Assembly: GCA_016713325.1 (NCBI GenBank)
Contig: JADJPJ010000087.1
Span: forward strand, 682,001-746,000
DNA from: Candidatus Flexifilum affinis
GTDB lineage: Bacteria; Chloroflexota; Anaerolineae; Aggregatilineales; Phototrophicaceae
Direction of reading: 5' to 3'
Length of the DNA: 64,000 bases
Made by a program: the position numbers and the translations under genes. Within the stretch, counting starts at the first letter, position 1. The number at the start of each line of letters is the position of its first letter. The notes under the pieces were generated by a model. That model did no database searches. It saw only the letters and a program-made list of their open reading frames with translations, and was not told the origin of the DNA. Below, in pieces: positions 18,309 through 26,376 of this stretch.

Positions 18309-19844
18309 ATGACCCTCTTTCCGCGCGCCAGCGGGATACTTCTGCATCCGACATCGCTTCCCGGTCGCTACGGCATCGGGGATCTGGGAACGTGGGCTTA
18401 CAAATTCGTCGACTGGCTGCACAGCGCCCGCCAGTCGATCTGGCAGGTGCTGCCCCTGGGTCCGACCAGCTATGGCGACTCACCCTATCAGGCGCTGTCG
18501 GCCATGGCCGGCAACCCCAACCTGATCAGCCTGGATATGCTGATCGATATCGGCTGGCTGTCCGCCGAGGACATCGCCGATAAGCCCCCGTTCCCCGATG
18601 ACCATGTGGACTTCGGCTGGATCATCCCCTGGCGTACGGAAGTGCTGCGCAAAGCTTACGATGGGTTCGCAAAACGGGGCAGCAAGGCCCACGTCGACGC
18701 CTTTCGGGCGTGGAGCAGCAAAAGTGCTCACTGGCTGGAAGACTACGCGCTGTTCATGGCGCTGAAGAATGCGCACGGCGGCAAGCCCTGGACGGAGTGG
18801 GAAGAACCCCTGGCTCTGCGGGATCACGACGCGCTGATTGATGCCGAGAAGCGCAACACCAAAGAACTGGACCAGTACCGGTTCCAGCAGTGGGTGTTTG
18901 CCGAGCAGTGGTCGGCCTTGAGAGCGTACGCCAAGGACAAACAGGTCCGTTTTGTCGGCGACCTGCCGATCTTCGTGGCGCATGACAGCAGTGATGTCTG
19001 GGCCAACCCGCAGTTGTTCGCGATGGATGCGAAGGGCAAACCGCAAACCCAGGCCGGGGTACCGCCCGATTACTTCGCGGTCGACGGCCAGCTCTGGGGC
19101 AACCCGCACTATCGCTGGAACGTCATGGCCAGGGATGGCTACCACTGGTGGATTCGCCGCTTCCAGGCGCAGTTGGAGCAAGTCGATATCATCCGTATCG
19201 ACCACTTCCGCGGTTTCGACGAATACTGGGAGGTCCCTGGCGCCGACAAAACCGCTCGTAACGGCAAGTGGGTCGCAGGCCCCGGCGTGCCCTTCTTCCA
19301 CGCCATTGAAGCCTCACTTGGCCACCTCCCCATCATCGCCGAAGACCTGGGCGTGATCACACCGTCGGTGGAGGCCATGCGCGATGCGTTGGACCTACCG
19401 GGGATGAAAGTCTTGCAGTTTGCCTTTGGAGAAAGTTCAGGTGACGAGAAATATCAGCCGCACCGCTACATCGAAAACTGCATCGTTTACACCGGCACGC
19501 ACGACAACAATACGACCCTGGGTTGGTTCCTGGGCGACGAAAGCGGCGACGACGCTCGCGATCATCTGATGCGCTACGTCGACCGCGACTACCGCACCAT
19601 CGAACCCGGTTGGGATATGATGCGACTGGCCTGGAGCTCGGTCGCCCATACCGCCATCGCGCCGCTTCAGGATGTGCTCAGCCTCGGCCGCGAAGGGCGA
19701 ATGAACACGCCCGGCAAGCCATACGGCAACTGGCAGTGGCGCTTTACACCGCATATGCTGGAGGGGCCGGCGAAGGGACGGTTGGCCGCGATGACGAAGC
19801 TCTATGGAAGGGCGCCTTCGCCCGCTGGCACGTCTCAGACATAA
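18309..19844 (+). CDS. malQ: 4-alpha-glucanotransferase (amylomaltase)
   Basis: 511 residues, GH77. It starts FPRASGILLHPTSLPGRYGIGDLG, the hallmark N-terminus. Catalytic residues are visible: nucleophile Asp298 in IRIDHFRGFDEYW, acid/base Glu345 in IIAEDLGVI and Asp399 in TGTHDNNTT. The enzyme transfers alpha-1,4-glucan segments between maltodextrins, releasing glucose, in the cytoplasm. GGATAGGA precedes the ATG. The gene is divergent from recD2 and complements the secreted pullulanase and amylase found elsewhere in this window. Confidence 0.95.
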   Translation: MTLFPRASGILLHPTSLPGRYGIGDLGTWAYKFVDWLHSARQSIWQVLPLGPTSYGDSPYQALSAMAGNPNLISLDMLIDIGWLSAEDIADKPPFPDDHVDFGWIIPWRTEVLRKAYDGFAKRGSKAHVDAFRAWSSKSAHWLEDYALFMALKNAHGGKPWTEWEEPLALRDHDALIDAEKRNTKELDQYRFQQWVFAEQWSALRAYAKDKQVRFVGDLPIFVAHDSSDVWANPQLFAMDAKGKPQTQAGVPPDYFAVDGQLWGNPHYRWNVMARDGYHWWIRRFQAQLEQVDIIRIDHFRGFDEYWEVPGADKTARNGKWVAGPGVPFFHAIEASLGHLPIIAEDLGVITPSVEAMRDALDLPGMKVLQFAFGESSGDEKYQPHRYIENCIVYTGTHDNNTTLGWFLGDESGDDARDHLMRYVDRDYRTIEPGWDMMRLAWSSVAHTAIAPLQDVLSLGREGRMNTPGKPYGNWQWRFTPHMLEGPAKGRLAAMTKLYGRAPSPAGTSQT

Positions 19845-19854
19845 TTCTTATAGT
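19825..19854 (+). promoter_or_regulatory. Putative hsp20 promoter
   Basis: -35 CTGGCA (19825-19830), an 18-base spacer and -10 TATAGT (19849-19854), overlapping the end of malQ. It would start transcription at about 19861, so that the left arm of the leader inverted repeat falls at the very 5' end of the mRNA. A second possible -10 (TATGAT near 19934) would give a transcript lacking that arm. No CIRCE (HrcA) box is seen. Confidence 0.5.
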
Positions 19855-19864
19855 CTCATATACA

Positions 19865-19960
19865 CCTCCAACGCAGAGTCGATATCGCTCTTACATGGCC
19901 GATCTATCGTAGTGGTCATAAACCAGTGAACGATATGATGTATGACTGAGGCGTTGGAGG
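19865..19960 (+). promoter_or_regulatory. Candidate RNA thermometer in the hsp20 5' leader
   Basis: CCTCCAACGC (19865-19874) is perfectly complementary over 10 bp to GCGTTGGAGG (19951-19960). The right arm contains the complete ribosome binding site GGAGG, 6 bases before the ATG. A nested inverted repeat GTCATA (19915-19920) / TATGAC (19941-19946) supports a multi-stem fold of about 100 bases. Small-heat-shock genes in many bacteria use ROSE-type leaders of this size in which the Shine-Dalgarno sequence is masked at low temperature. Function here is inferred from pairing and gene identity. Confidence 0.6.
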
Positions 19961-19966
19961 AACAAA

Positions 19967-20419
19967 ATGAGCACCATCATCCGTTGGAACCCGATCCGTG
20001 AAATGGCCGTCATGCAGAACGCGCTGGACCGCCTCTTCGAGGAAGCCTGGAGCGGTTCTCGTCCGGCGGCGGTGAGCACCCTGGCGCTCGACGTGCATGA
20101 GAACGATCGGGCCTACCTGGTCACTGCGTCGGTCCCCGGTCTGACGGCGGATCAGATTCAGGTCAATTTCCACGACGGCGTCCTGACCATCTCCGGAGAG
20201 ATCAGTCAGGAAACCCATGAGGAAGCGCGTGCTATCCTTCTGGAGCGGACCTTCGGCAAGTTCCAGCGCAGCGTCCGCCTGCCGCTGGCCGTGAACATCG
20301 ACAACATCGAGGCCTCGCTGGAGAACGGCATTCTCAAGCTGAGCCTGCCCAAGACGCCGGAAGTTCAGCCGCGTCAGATCCCGGTCCGCGTCGGCAGCAC
20401 CGTGATCTCCAACAATTAG
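19967..20419 (+). CDS. hsp20: Small heat shock protein Hsp20 (alpha-crystallin family)
   Basis: 150 residues. A short N-terminal arm (MSTIIRWNPIREMAVMQNALDRLFEEAW) is followed by the alpha-crystallin domain at about 38-130 (LALDVHENDRAYLVTASVPGL ... ASLENGILKLSLPK). A C-terminal I-x-V motif in RQIPVRV is used for oligomer assembly. It is an ATP-independent holdase that binds unfolding proteins in the cytoplasm. GGAGG lies 6 bases upstream and is predicted to be masked by the leader. Two hairpins follow the gene. Confidence 0.95.
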   Translation: MSTIIRWNPIREMAVMQNALDRLFEEAWSGSRPAAVSTLALDVHENDRAYLVTASVPGLTADQIQVNFHDGVLTISGEISQETHEEARAILLERTFGKFQRSVRLPLAVNIDNIEASLENGILKLSLPKTPEVQPRQIPVRVGSTVISNN

Positions 20420-20427
20420 CGTGCCGT

Positions 20428-20463
20428 GCCGCGCCGGGCGTCCCTGGTGATGCCCGGCGCGGC
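20428..20463 (+). terminator. Strong hairpin after hsp20
   Basis: A perfect 12-bp GC stem (20428-20439 with 20452-20463) and 12-base loop starting 9 bases after the hsp20 stop, followed by a T-rich but interrupted stretch (TTGCTCCATTCTTTG). It probably acts as the first part of a tandem terminator. Confidence 0.6.
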
Positions 20464-20513
20464 TTGCTCCATTCTTTGTGGGGGCTGAATGCCCCGTGTG
20501 GCTCCCCCTTAAC

Positions 20514-20550
20514 GAGCTCCGTCCGGTCCGCCGGGCGGAGCTCGGTTTTT
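20514..20550 (+). terminator. Rho-independent terminator upstream of menA
   Basis: GAGCTCCG (20514-20521) pairs with CGGAGCTC (20536-20543), followed by GGTTTTT. This is a textbook terminator; with the hairpin at 20428 it insulates menA from hsp20 transcription. Confidence 0.85.
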
Positions 20551-20619
20551 GTATGCCGGTCACCTGCTATAATCGGGGCACGTTTCCCGCGATGCACATA
20601 AGGCAGCAGGCAACCCGCC

Positions 20620-21537
20620 ATGGCAGAACCTCAACCATCACGATTCAGCGCCTGGTACCGCGCGGCGCGTCCACGCACGCTGACAGCCACCTATGTCCCT
20701 CTCGGTACAGCCGCGGCCCTGGCCATTCAGAACGGCGTCTTCGACCTGATGCGCTTTGCCCTGTCGTTGATCGCCGCGCTGCTGCTTCAGATTGCCGCCA
20801 ACCTGATCAACGAGTACTTCGACTTCCGGCGCGGCGCCGAGGAACTTAAACAGGCCGGCCAGGGGATGGTGATCAAGCATGGCGTCATGACCCCGCGCGA
20901 AGTGCTGATCGGCGCGATCGTCACCGTTGTGGGGGGGTCGCTGATCGGCCTGTACCTGCTGACGCAGAGCGGACCGCTGCTCCTGTGGATCGGGCTGTTT
21001 GGGGTCCTGGTGGTGATCACCTACACGGCTGGGCCGTTCCCCCTCGCCTACCACGGTCTGGGCGAGATCGCCGTCTTCATCTTCATGGGTCCGCTGATGG
21101 TGCTGGGCGCCTACTACGTCATGGCCCGCGAATTCTCCGCGCAGGCACTCATCGTCGGCATTCCGATCGGCTTCATGGTCGCGGCCATCATGCTGGCCAA
21201 CAATATTCGCGATCTCGAAGCCGACAAGGCCGTGAACAAGAACACGCTGGCCGTCCGGTTGGGTCAAGTTGGCGCGCGCCAGCTCTATTTCATTCTGGTG
21301 GTCTCGGCATATCTGGCCATTGGGGCGTTCGTCGTCGCCGAGCTGATGCCGATCGCCACCCTGGCTGTGCTGCTGACGGTGCCGGAAGCGCGCCGTCTGG
21401 TCGCCATCTTCTCCACCAGCAAGGATCAGAAGCTGCTGCATCAGGCCATGGGCCGCACTGCGCGACTGCACGGGGTGTTTGGCTTCTGGCTGGTGATCGG
21501 CTGGGCAGCCTGGCTGGCCTATCTGATGATCAGGTGA
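20620..21537 (+). CDS. menA: 1,4-dihydroxy-2-naphthoate polyprenyltransferase
   Basis: 305 residues with about eight membrane helices, UbiA superfamily. The first Asp-rich motif is NLINEYFDF (61-69) followed by RRGAEELKQAGQGMVIKHG, and the second is NNIRDLEADKAVNKNTLAVRLG (about 195-216). The arrangement fits MenA rather than UbiA. It prenylates 1,4-dihydroxy-2-naphthoate to demethylmenaquinone at the membrane, so the host makes menaquinone. It has no men-gene neighbours here and is insulated by terminators on both sides. Confidence 0.9.
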   Translation: MAEPQPSRFSAWYRAARPRTLTATYVPLGTAAALAIQNGVFDLMRFALSLIAALLLQIAANLINEYFDFRRGAEELKQAGQGMVIKHGVMTPREVLIGAIVTVVGGSLIGLYLLTQSGPLLLWIGLFGVLVVITYTAGPFPLAYHGLGEIAVFIFMGPLMVLGAYYVMAREFSAQALIVGIPIGFMVAAIMLANNIRDLEADKAVNKNTLAVRLGQVGARQLYFILVVSAYLAIGAFVVAELMPIATLAVLLTVPEARRLVAIFSTSKDQKLLHQAMGRTARLHGVFGFWLVIGWAAWLAYLMIR

Positions 21538-21575
21538 GGCTGCCGCCTCCCTACGACTTCGGGAAAGCGGCAGCC
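21538..21575. terminator. Terminator between convergent menA and the M20 gene
   Basis: GGCTGCCGC (21538-21546) pairs with GCGGCAGCC (21567-21575), a 9-bp stem with a 20-base loop. It sits exactly in the 46-base gap between two convergent genes; the T-run is short on both sides. Confidence 0.6.
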
Positions 21576-21583
21576 CGTTGTAT

Positions 21584-22765
21584 CTACGCGCCTTGCAGCA
21601 GACGCAGCGTCGTCTCCGCCAACAACGCAGCGCCGTCTTTGAACGACTGCTCGTTCAGATCGAACAGCGGGTTGTGGTGCGGCCGGTTGATTTCGTCCAG
21701 CTTTGCCCCCAGCATGAACATGGCACCCGGGGCCGCCTCGGTCATCAGGCTGAAGTCCTCCCCGCCGAGGCTCGGCAGCCGCTCGTGGAGGCGATCCTCG
21801 CCAAATAGCTCGATAGTGGTATCGCGGATCAGCTCCGCCACTTTCGGGTCGTTGTGCGTGCTCGGGCATCCCTTCTTGAGCTCGAACCGGTAGTCGCCGC
21901 CAAAAGCCCTGGCCACTGCGAAGGCCCTTTCAACGTCGGCCCACAGTTTCTCCCGAACCTTGCGATCATAACTGCGAATAGTGCCGCTCATCGTTACTTC
22001 GTCAGGAATAATGTTCTCGGCCGTACCACCATTGATCCGGCCGATCGTCACAACCGCCGGGTGTACCGGGTCGCGCTGGCGGCTGACCACGCCTTGAATG
22101 GCGTTGATCACCTGTGCAGCGATGAAGATTGGATCGACACCCTGGTCTGGGTGCGCACCGTGCGTCGCACGGCCGATGACTGTGCCGAAGAAGTTGTCGG
22201 CGGCGGCACTGATGTAGCCAGGTCTGATGGCGATCTTCCCGGCGGGCATGTCGCTGGCGACGTGAAGCGCAATCACCCGGTCGACGCCGTCCAGCGCGCC
22301 GTCTTTGATCATGTGCCAGGCGCCGCTGTAACCATCGTCCCCTTCTGTCTCCTCGCAGGGCTGGAACAGCAGGCGGATCTGCCCCTTTGGCCTGTCCGGC
22401 ATCTCGACCAGCATCCGCGCCACACCGAGCAGAATGGCGGTATGGGCGTCGTGACCACAGGCATGCATCACGCCGTCGTGCATTGACACGTAATCCACCG
22501 CGTTGGCTTCAAGGATCGGCAGGGCGTCCATGTCGGCCCGAATACCAACCACCCGTCCGCCGTCAGCATCGCCGATGATTCCGACCACACCCGTTTTGCC
22601 AACGCCGGTGGACACCTCGATGCCCATGTCGTTCAGTTCCCGCGCTACGACGCTCGCCGTGCGAAATTCCTGAAATCCGAGTTCAGGATGCTTATGAAAG
22701 TCACGCCTCCAGGCGATGATCTGCTCCTCAAGCGCCGACGCACGCTCGATTACGTTGAACGTCAT
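21584..22765 (-). CDS. M20D-family amidohydrolase (hippurate hydrolase / N-acyl-amino-acid deacylase type)
   Basis: 393 residues. Metal-binding motifs: GIRADMDALPI (75-85), HACGHDAHTAILLG (101-114) with the bridging Cys103, QPCEETEGDDG (about 135-146) with the catalytic Glu pair, and a C-terminal GGEDFS metal His/Glu region. It would hydrolyse N-acyl amino acids, hippurate-like amides or similar, releasing the free amino acid in the cytoplasm. It is divergent from the amine-oxidase operon with a 69-base shared promoter region, so the two may serve one catabolic route (inference). Confidence 0.9.
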   Translation of the reverse strand: MTFNVIERASALEEQIIAWRRDFHKHPELGFQEFRTASVVARELNDMGIEVSTGVGKTGVVGIIGDADGGRVVGIRADMDALPILEANAVDYVSMHDGVMHACGHDAHTAILLGVARMLVEMPDRPKGQIRLLFQPCEETEGDDGYSGAWHMIKDGALDGVDRVIALHVASDMPAGKIAIRPGYISAAADNFFGTVIGRATHGAHPDQGVDPIFIAAQVINAIQGVVSRQRDPVHPAVVTIGRINGGTAENIIPDEVTMSGTIRSYDRKVREKLWADVERAFAVARAFGGDYRFELKKGCPSTHNDPKVAELIRDTTIELFGEDRLHERLPSLGGEDFSLMTEAAPGAMFMLGAKLDEINRPHHNPLFDLNEQSFKDGAALLAETTLRLLQGA

Positions 22766-22802
22766 AGTTGTGGACTCCGTCAGACAAACCGTCTTATGCT
22801 AG

Positions 22803-22814
22803 AATTCGCGAATT
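22803..22814. promoter_or_regulatory. Palindrome in the divergent promoter region
   Basis: The perfect 12-bp palindrome AATTCGCGAATT is centred in the 69-base gap between the M20 gene and the amine oxidase. It overlaps a possible minus-strand -10 TATAAT (22812-22817). It is a candidate operator shared by both genes. Confidence 0.4.
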
Positions 22815-22834
22815 ATACACAAGGCGTGGACACC

Positions 22835-23971
22835 ATGTACGATGTGATTGTGATGGGCGCCGGCGCGATCGGCAGCGCCACAGCCTACGCCGCTGCTCGA
22901 TCCGGCGCGCGCGTCCTCCTCCTGGAACAGTTCGAGATCGACCACGGGCGCGGCAGTTCACACGGCGCATCCCGCCTGATCCGCTACGCCTACGATCACC
23001 CGGTCTACGTCGCCATGGCGCGCGACGCTTTTCCCGCCTGGTTGGCGCTGGAAGCCGAAGCCGGTGAGCAGTTCTACGTGCGAACCGGAGGGATCGATTT
23101 CGCATCCCCGGCTGAGCCACTCTTCACAGCCATGCGCCGCACGCTCCTCGCCACCGGCATTCCGCATGAAGTGATCTCTGCTCAGGAAGCGGCCCATCGT
23201 TTTCCCCAGTTCCGCCTGGACGACTCGTTCGAGGTGCTCTATCAGGCCGATGCCGGTGTCCTGCGCGCCTCGAAGGCCGTGCGCGCCTTCGTACGACTGG
23301 CACAGGCTCACGGCGCGGACGTACGCGACCGCACACCCGTGACCTCCCTGACCATCCATCGTGACTCGGTGACTGTCCTGGCAGGCGGCCAGACGTTCAA
23401 CGGCGCAAGTCTGGTACTCGCCGCTGGGGCCTGGCTGAACACCTGGACGTCACCGCTGGGTGTGACCCTGCCTCTGGAGCCAGTGGCGGCCCAGGAGAAC
23501 TATTTCGCCGCCAGTTCCCCGGCAGATTTTGCGCCAGATCGCTTTCCGATCTGGATTGGCCATTTGCAGAATGACTATGGGAAAGTCCTGTACGGCGCGC
23601 CTGACATCGACGGGAGCGGCGTCAAAATCGGACTGCACGGCGGCCCCCCCATCGACCCGGAGTCAGCCGACCGCACGCCCGATCGACAGGTCATCGCGGA
23701 CATGACTCGCTTCGCCCAGGCCACCCTTCCGGGCGCGGCCACTCACCGAAGTTCCCGCGTCTGCATCTACACCAACACGCCCGGCGAGCATTTCGTCATC
23801 GACACCCACCCCGAGCATGCGCACGTCGTCATCGCCTCCTGCTGTTCCGGCCACGCCTTCAAGTTCAGCCCGGTACTCGGGCAAACCGTCGCCCACCTTG
23901 CGCTGACCGGCCAGGCACTGCGGGATCTGTCTTTATTTACCCTCAAACGATTCGCCGCGGAGACTCAATGA
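22835..23971 (+). CDS. FAD-dependent amine oxidase, monomeric sarcosine oxidase / N-methyl-tryptophan oxidase type
   Basis: 378 residues from the ATG at 22835; the frame stays open upstream, but the conserved dinucleotide fold MYDVIVMGAGAIGSATAYAA starts here. GAGAIGS, then LLEQFEIDHGRGSSHGASRLIRYAY is characteristic of the MSOX/SolA family, including the His-Gly-Ala-Ser-Arg FAD site. RVCIYTNTPGEHFVID carries the cysteine at the position that binds FAD covalently in MSOX, and SGHAFKFSPVLG forms the C-terminal FAD contact. It oxidises N-methyl amino acids (sarcosine-like) to an imine plus H2O2. The stop overlaps the next gene's start by 4 bases (ATGA). Confidence 0.9.
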   Translation: MYDVIVMGAGAIGSATAYAAARSGARVLLLEQFEIDHGRGSSHGASRLIRYAYDHPVYVAMARDAFPAWLALEAEAGEQFYVRTGGIDFASPAEPLFTAMRRTLLATGIPHEVISAQEAAHRFPQFRLDDSFEVLYQADAGVLRASKAVRAFVRLAQAHGADVRDRTPVTSLTIHRDSVTVLAGGQTFNGASLVLAAGAWLNTWTSPLGVTLPLEPVAAQENYFAASSPADFAPDRFPIWIGHLQNDYGKVLYGAPDIDGSGVKIGLHGGPPIDPESADRTPDRQVIADMTRFAQATLPGAATHRSSRVCIYTNTPGEHFVIDTHPEHAHVVIASCCSGHAFKFSPVLGQTVAHLALTGQALRDLSLFTLKRFAAETQ

Positions 23972-25148
23972 ACGGAGCCACCCGCCCGGTCGTCAGGCCG
24001 GCCAACGACGCCGTCAGCCTGCGCCCTCTATTTCTACTTGACCCGGCCGTGACCTATCTCAATCACGGCTCCTTCGGCGCATGCCCCATCAGCGTCTTCG
24101 AGACCTACCAGAAGTGGCAGCTCGAACTCGAGCGCAATCCCTTTCGATTCCTGAAGGTGCGCGCCCCGCAGCTCATGGCCGAAGCCCGCGATGCCCTGGC
24201 CGAGTACGTCGGCTGTCCGGCAAAAGACTGCGTCTTCGTCCCAAATGCGACCGCCGGAGTCTCGCTCGCAGCGCAGGCGCTTATGCCGTCGCTCGGGCCG
24301 GGCGACGAGATCGTGATGACCGATCACGAATACCATCCGTGCCAGTTGATCTGGAACGACATCTCCCGGCGCACCGGCGCAAAACTGGTGATCGTCCCGG
24401 TGACCCTGCCCTACACGAGCGACGAGGCGTTTTTGGAGGAATTCTGGTCGCGCGTCACCCCCCGGACCCGGATCGTCTTTCTGAGCCATATCACGTCGAT
24501 CACCACGCTGTGGTTCCCCGTTAAAGCGATCTGCGAGCAGGCGCGCGCGGCCGGGATCATCTCGATCGTCGACGGGGCGCACGCGCCGGGACACATCCCG
24601 CTGAATGTCAGCGACATCGCGGCCGATTTCTACGGCGGGAGCTGCCACAAATGGATGCTGGCGCCCAAGGGAACGGGCTTCCTGTATGTCTCCGAGCGCT
24701 TTCAACCACTCATGCGTCCGCTCTTCCTGTCCTGGGGCTGGCGCGACGACGCCGACTTTACTGCGCGCCTTCATGAACAGGGGACACGCGCGATCCGGCG
24801 GCGCTCCTCTCCGTGCCAGCGGCCATCGCCTTCATGCGCGCCTATGATTGGGACACCGTCCGCGCGCGCTGCCACGATCTATTGGTGAGCACGCGGGACG
24901 CGATTCATGCCTTGACCGGACTGGAGCCGATTGTCCCGCCCGAGCAGATCAGCCAGATGTGCGCCATCCCACTGCCCAGAAACGTCGTGCCCGAGGACCT
25001 CAAGGAGGCGCTCTTCAGCCGGTACCGCATCGAAGTGCCAGTGCACGCGCTGAACGGGATACCCTACCTGCGCATCTCGCTCCAGGGTTACAACGACGCA
25101 AGCGACGCGAACGAACTGGTCGAGGCGCTTGGAGAAATTCTTGCCTGA
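23968..25148 (+). CDS. Class V PLP-dependent aminotransferase (isopenicillin-N epimerase-like), frameshifted near 24790
   Basis: The protein begins LFLLDPAVTYLNHGSFGACP, typical of the isopenicillin-N-epimerase/cysteine-desulfurase-like group. The PLP lysine is K228 in GSCHKWMLAPKGTGFLYV. The frame from 23968 is intact to HEQGTR and then degenerates, stopping at 24888. From 24792 another frame gives DPAALLSVPAAIAFMRAYDWDTV and continues to 25148 with a normal C-terminal domain (IEVPVHALNGIPYLRIS). Removing two bases of the CGCGCG run at 24787-24792, or adding one, restores a protein of about 392 residues, the family length. It is translationally coupled to the oxidase upstream and overlaps the membrane-protein start downstream. 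Mutation and sequencing error are both possible. Confidence 0.85.
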
Positions 25149-26301
25149 GATCCTCGACTTCATCGGGCGGGTCGTGGTCTTTCTCATTGGCGCGGCGATT
25201 GTGATCAGCGTGGTGGCGGCGGCCATCCGAACGTTCATCCTGCCGCGGAGCGCCTCGCATCCACTGACGAACACGGTATTCCGTGCGGTTTACGTCATGT
25301 TCCGGACGCGGGCCGTCCGGGCGAAAACCTACGAAGAGCGGGATTCGCAGATGGCGCTTTTCGCTCCGATGGCACTGCTCACCCTTCCAGTAGTCTGGGT
25401 GCTGATGATTATCGCCGGCTATACCCTGATGTTCTGGTCCGCCTTCGCTCTACCCCTTTACGACTCCTTCAGCCTCGCCGGGTCTTCCCTGCTGACGCTG
25501 GGATTCACCAAGTCGGAGGGCATTGCGTCGCTGGCGTTTGAGTTCTCGGCGGCCATCTTCGGACTAACGATGGTCGCACTGCTGATCGCCTACCTGCCGA
25601 CCATGTACAGCGCTTTCAGCCAGCGCGAGGTCATGGTCACAATGCTGGAGGCGCGAGCAGGAGCGCCTCCCTCGGCGCAGGAGCTGATCCTGCGAGCGTA
25701 CCGCATCGGTGGCCTGGGGGCGCTCGACGGGACATGGCACGAGTGGGAACACTGGTTTGCCGAAATCGACGAATCGCACACGTCCCTCGTGGCGCTGGTC
25801 TTCTTCCGATCGCCGGATCCGCACCGATCCTGGGTGACGGCCGCGGGCGTCATGCTCGACACCGCCGCGATTCTGATCTCGGCGGTCGAGCGGGATACGC
25901 CGGCGTCTGCCCGTCTGATGATCCGCGCAGGATATGTAGCGCTCCGCCATATCGCCGATTACTTCGCCTTCGACTACAACCCCACCCCACAGCCGGACGA
26001 TCCGATCAGTATCTCGCAGGTGGAATTCAACGAGCTTCTGGACCGGCTTGCGGAGCACGGCATGCCGCTCAAACCCGACCGCGAACAGGCCTGGCGCGAC
26101 TATGCCGGGTGGCGTGTCAACTATGACCGTCCGCTGCTGGCATTGGCGGCCATGACCATGGCGCCTTACGCGCCCTGGGTGAGCGACCGCTCGCTCCCCA
26201 TCGATTTCCGCAAGACGCACCGCCCCGGAGCACTACGGCGCTTCACGTTGCAGCGCAGCCGTCGCGCCAGCAAACGCCAACGCGCTCAAGGTTCGCCCTG
26301 A
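25141..26301 (+). CDS. Membrane protein with a channel-like pore segment, function unknown
   Basis: 386 residues if it starts at the TTG at 25141, which has GGAGA 5 bases upstream and overlaps the aminotransferase end; a TTG at 25129 is the alternative. Predicted helices lie at about 5-27, 72-96 and 129-153. Between the last two is the segment YDSFSLAGSSLLTLGFTKSEG, which resembles a potassium-channel pore loop (TLGF in place of TVGYG). The following 230 residues are soluble and unfamiliar. The topology recalls Ion_trans_2-type channels, but the filter is not canonical, so I leave the function open. It ends at a strong terminator shared with the convergent pullulanase gene. Confidence 0.7.
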   Translation: MPEILDFIGRVVVFLIGAAIVISVVAAAIRTFILPRSASHPLTNTVFRAVYVMFRTRAVRAKTYEERDSQMALFAPMALLTLPVVWVLMIIAGYTLMFWSAFALPLYDSFSLAGSSLLTLGFTKSEGIASLAFEFSAAIFGLTMVALLIAYLPTMYSAFSQREVMVTMLEARAGAPPSAQELILRAYRIGGLGALDGTWHEWEHWFAEIDESHTSLVALVFFRSPDPHRSWVTAAGVMLDTAAILISAVERDTPASARLMIRAGYVALRHIADYFAFDYNPTPQPDDPISISQVEFNELLDRLAEHGMPLKPDREQAWRDYAGWRVNYDRPLLALAAMTMAPYAPWVSDRSLPIDFRKTHRPGALRRFTLQRSRRASKRQRAQGSP

Positions 26302-26317
26302 TGAAAGCCCATGAAAA

Positions 26318-26348
26318 GACCCCCTGACCAGGCCTTGGTCAGGGGGTC
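26318..26348. terminator. Bidirectional terminator between the membrane-protein gene and the pullulanase
   Basis: GACCCCCTGACC (26318-26329) pairs perfectly with GGTCAGGGGGTC (26337-26348) around a 7-base loop. AAAA lies on the left and TCTT on the right, so it can stop transcription from both directions. Confidence 0.88.
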
Positions 26349-26376
26349 TCTTCGTACGGACTGTGAATCTCAGAGG

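Noticed and set aside
18216..18422. N-terminal extension of RecD2 by 69 residues
   Set aside because: It overlaps the start of malQ and the malQ upstream region and lacks family similarity; the ATG at 18215 fits the RecD2 domain start.
19845..19966. CIRCE (HrcA) operator for hsp20
   Set aside because: No TTAGCACTC-N9-GAGTGCTAA-like sequence is present in the gap.
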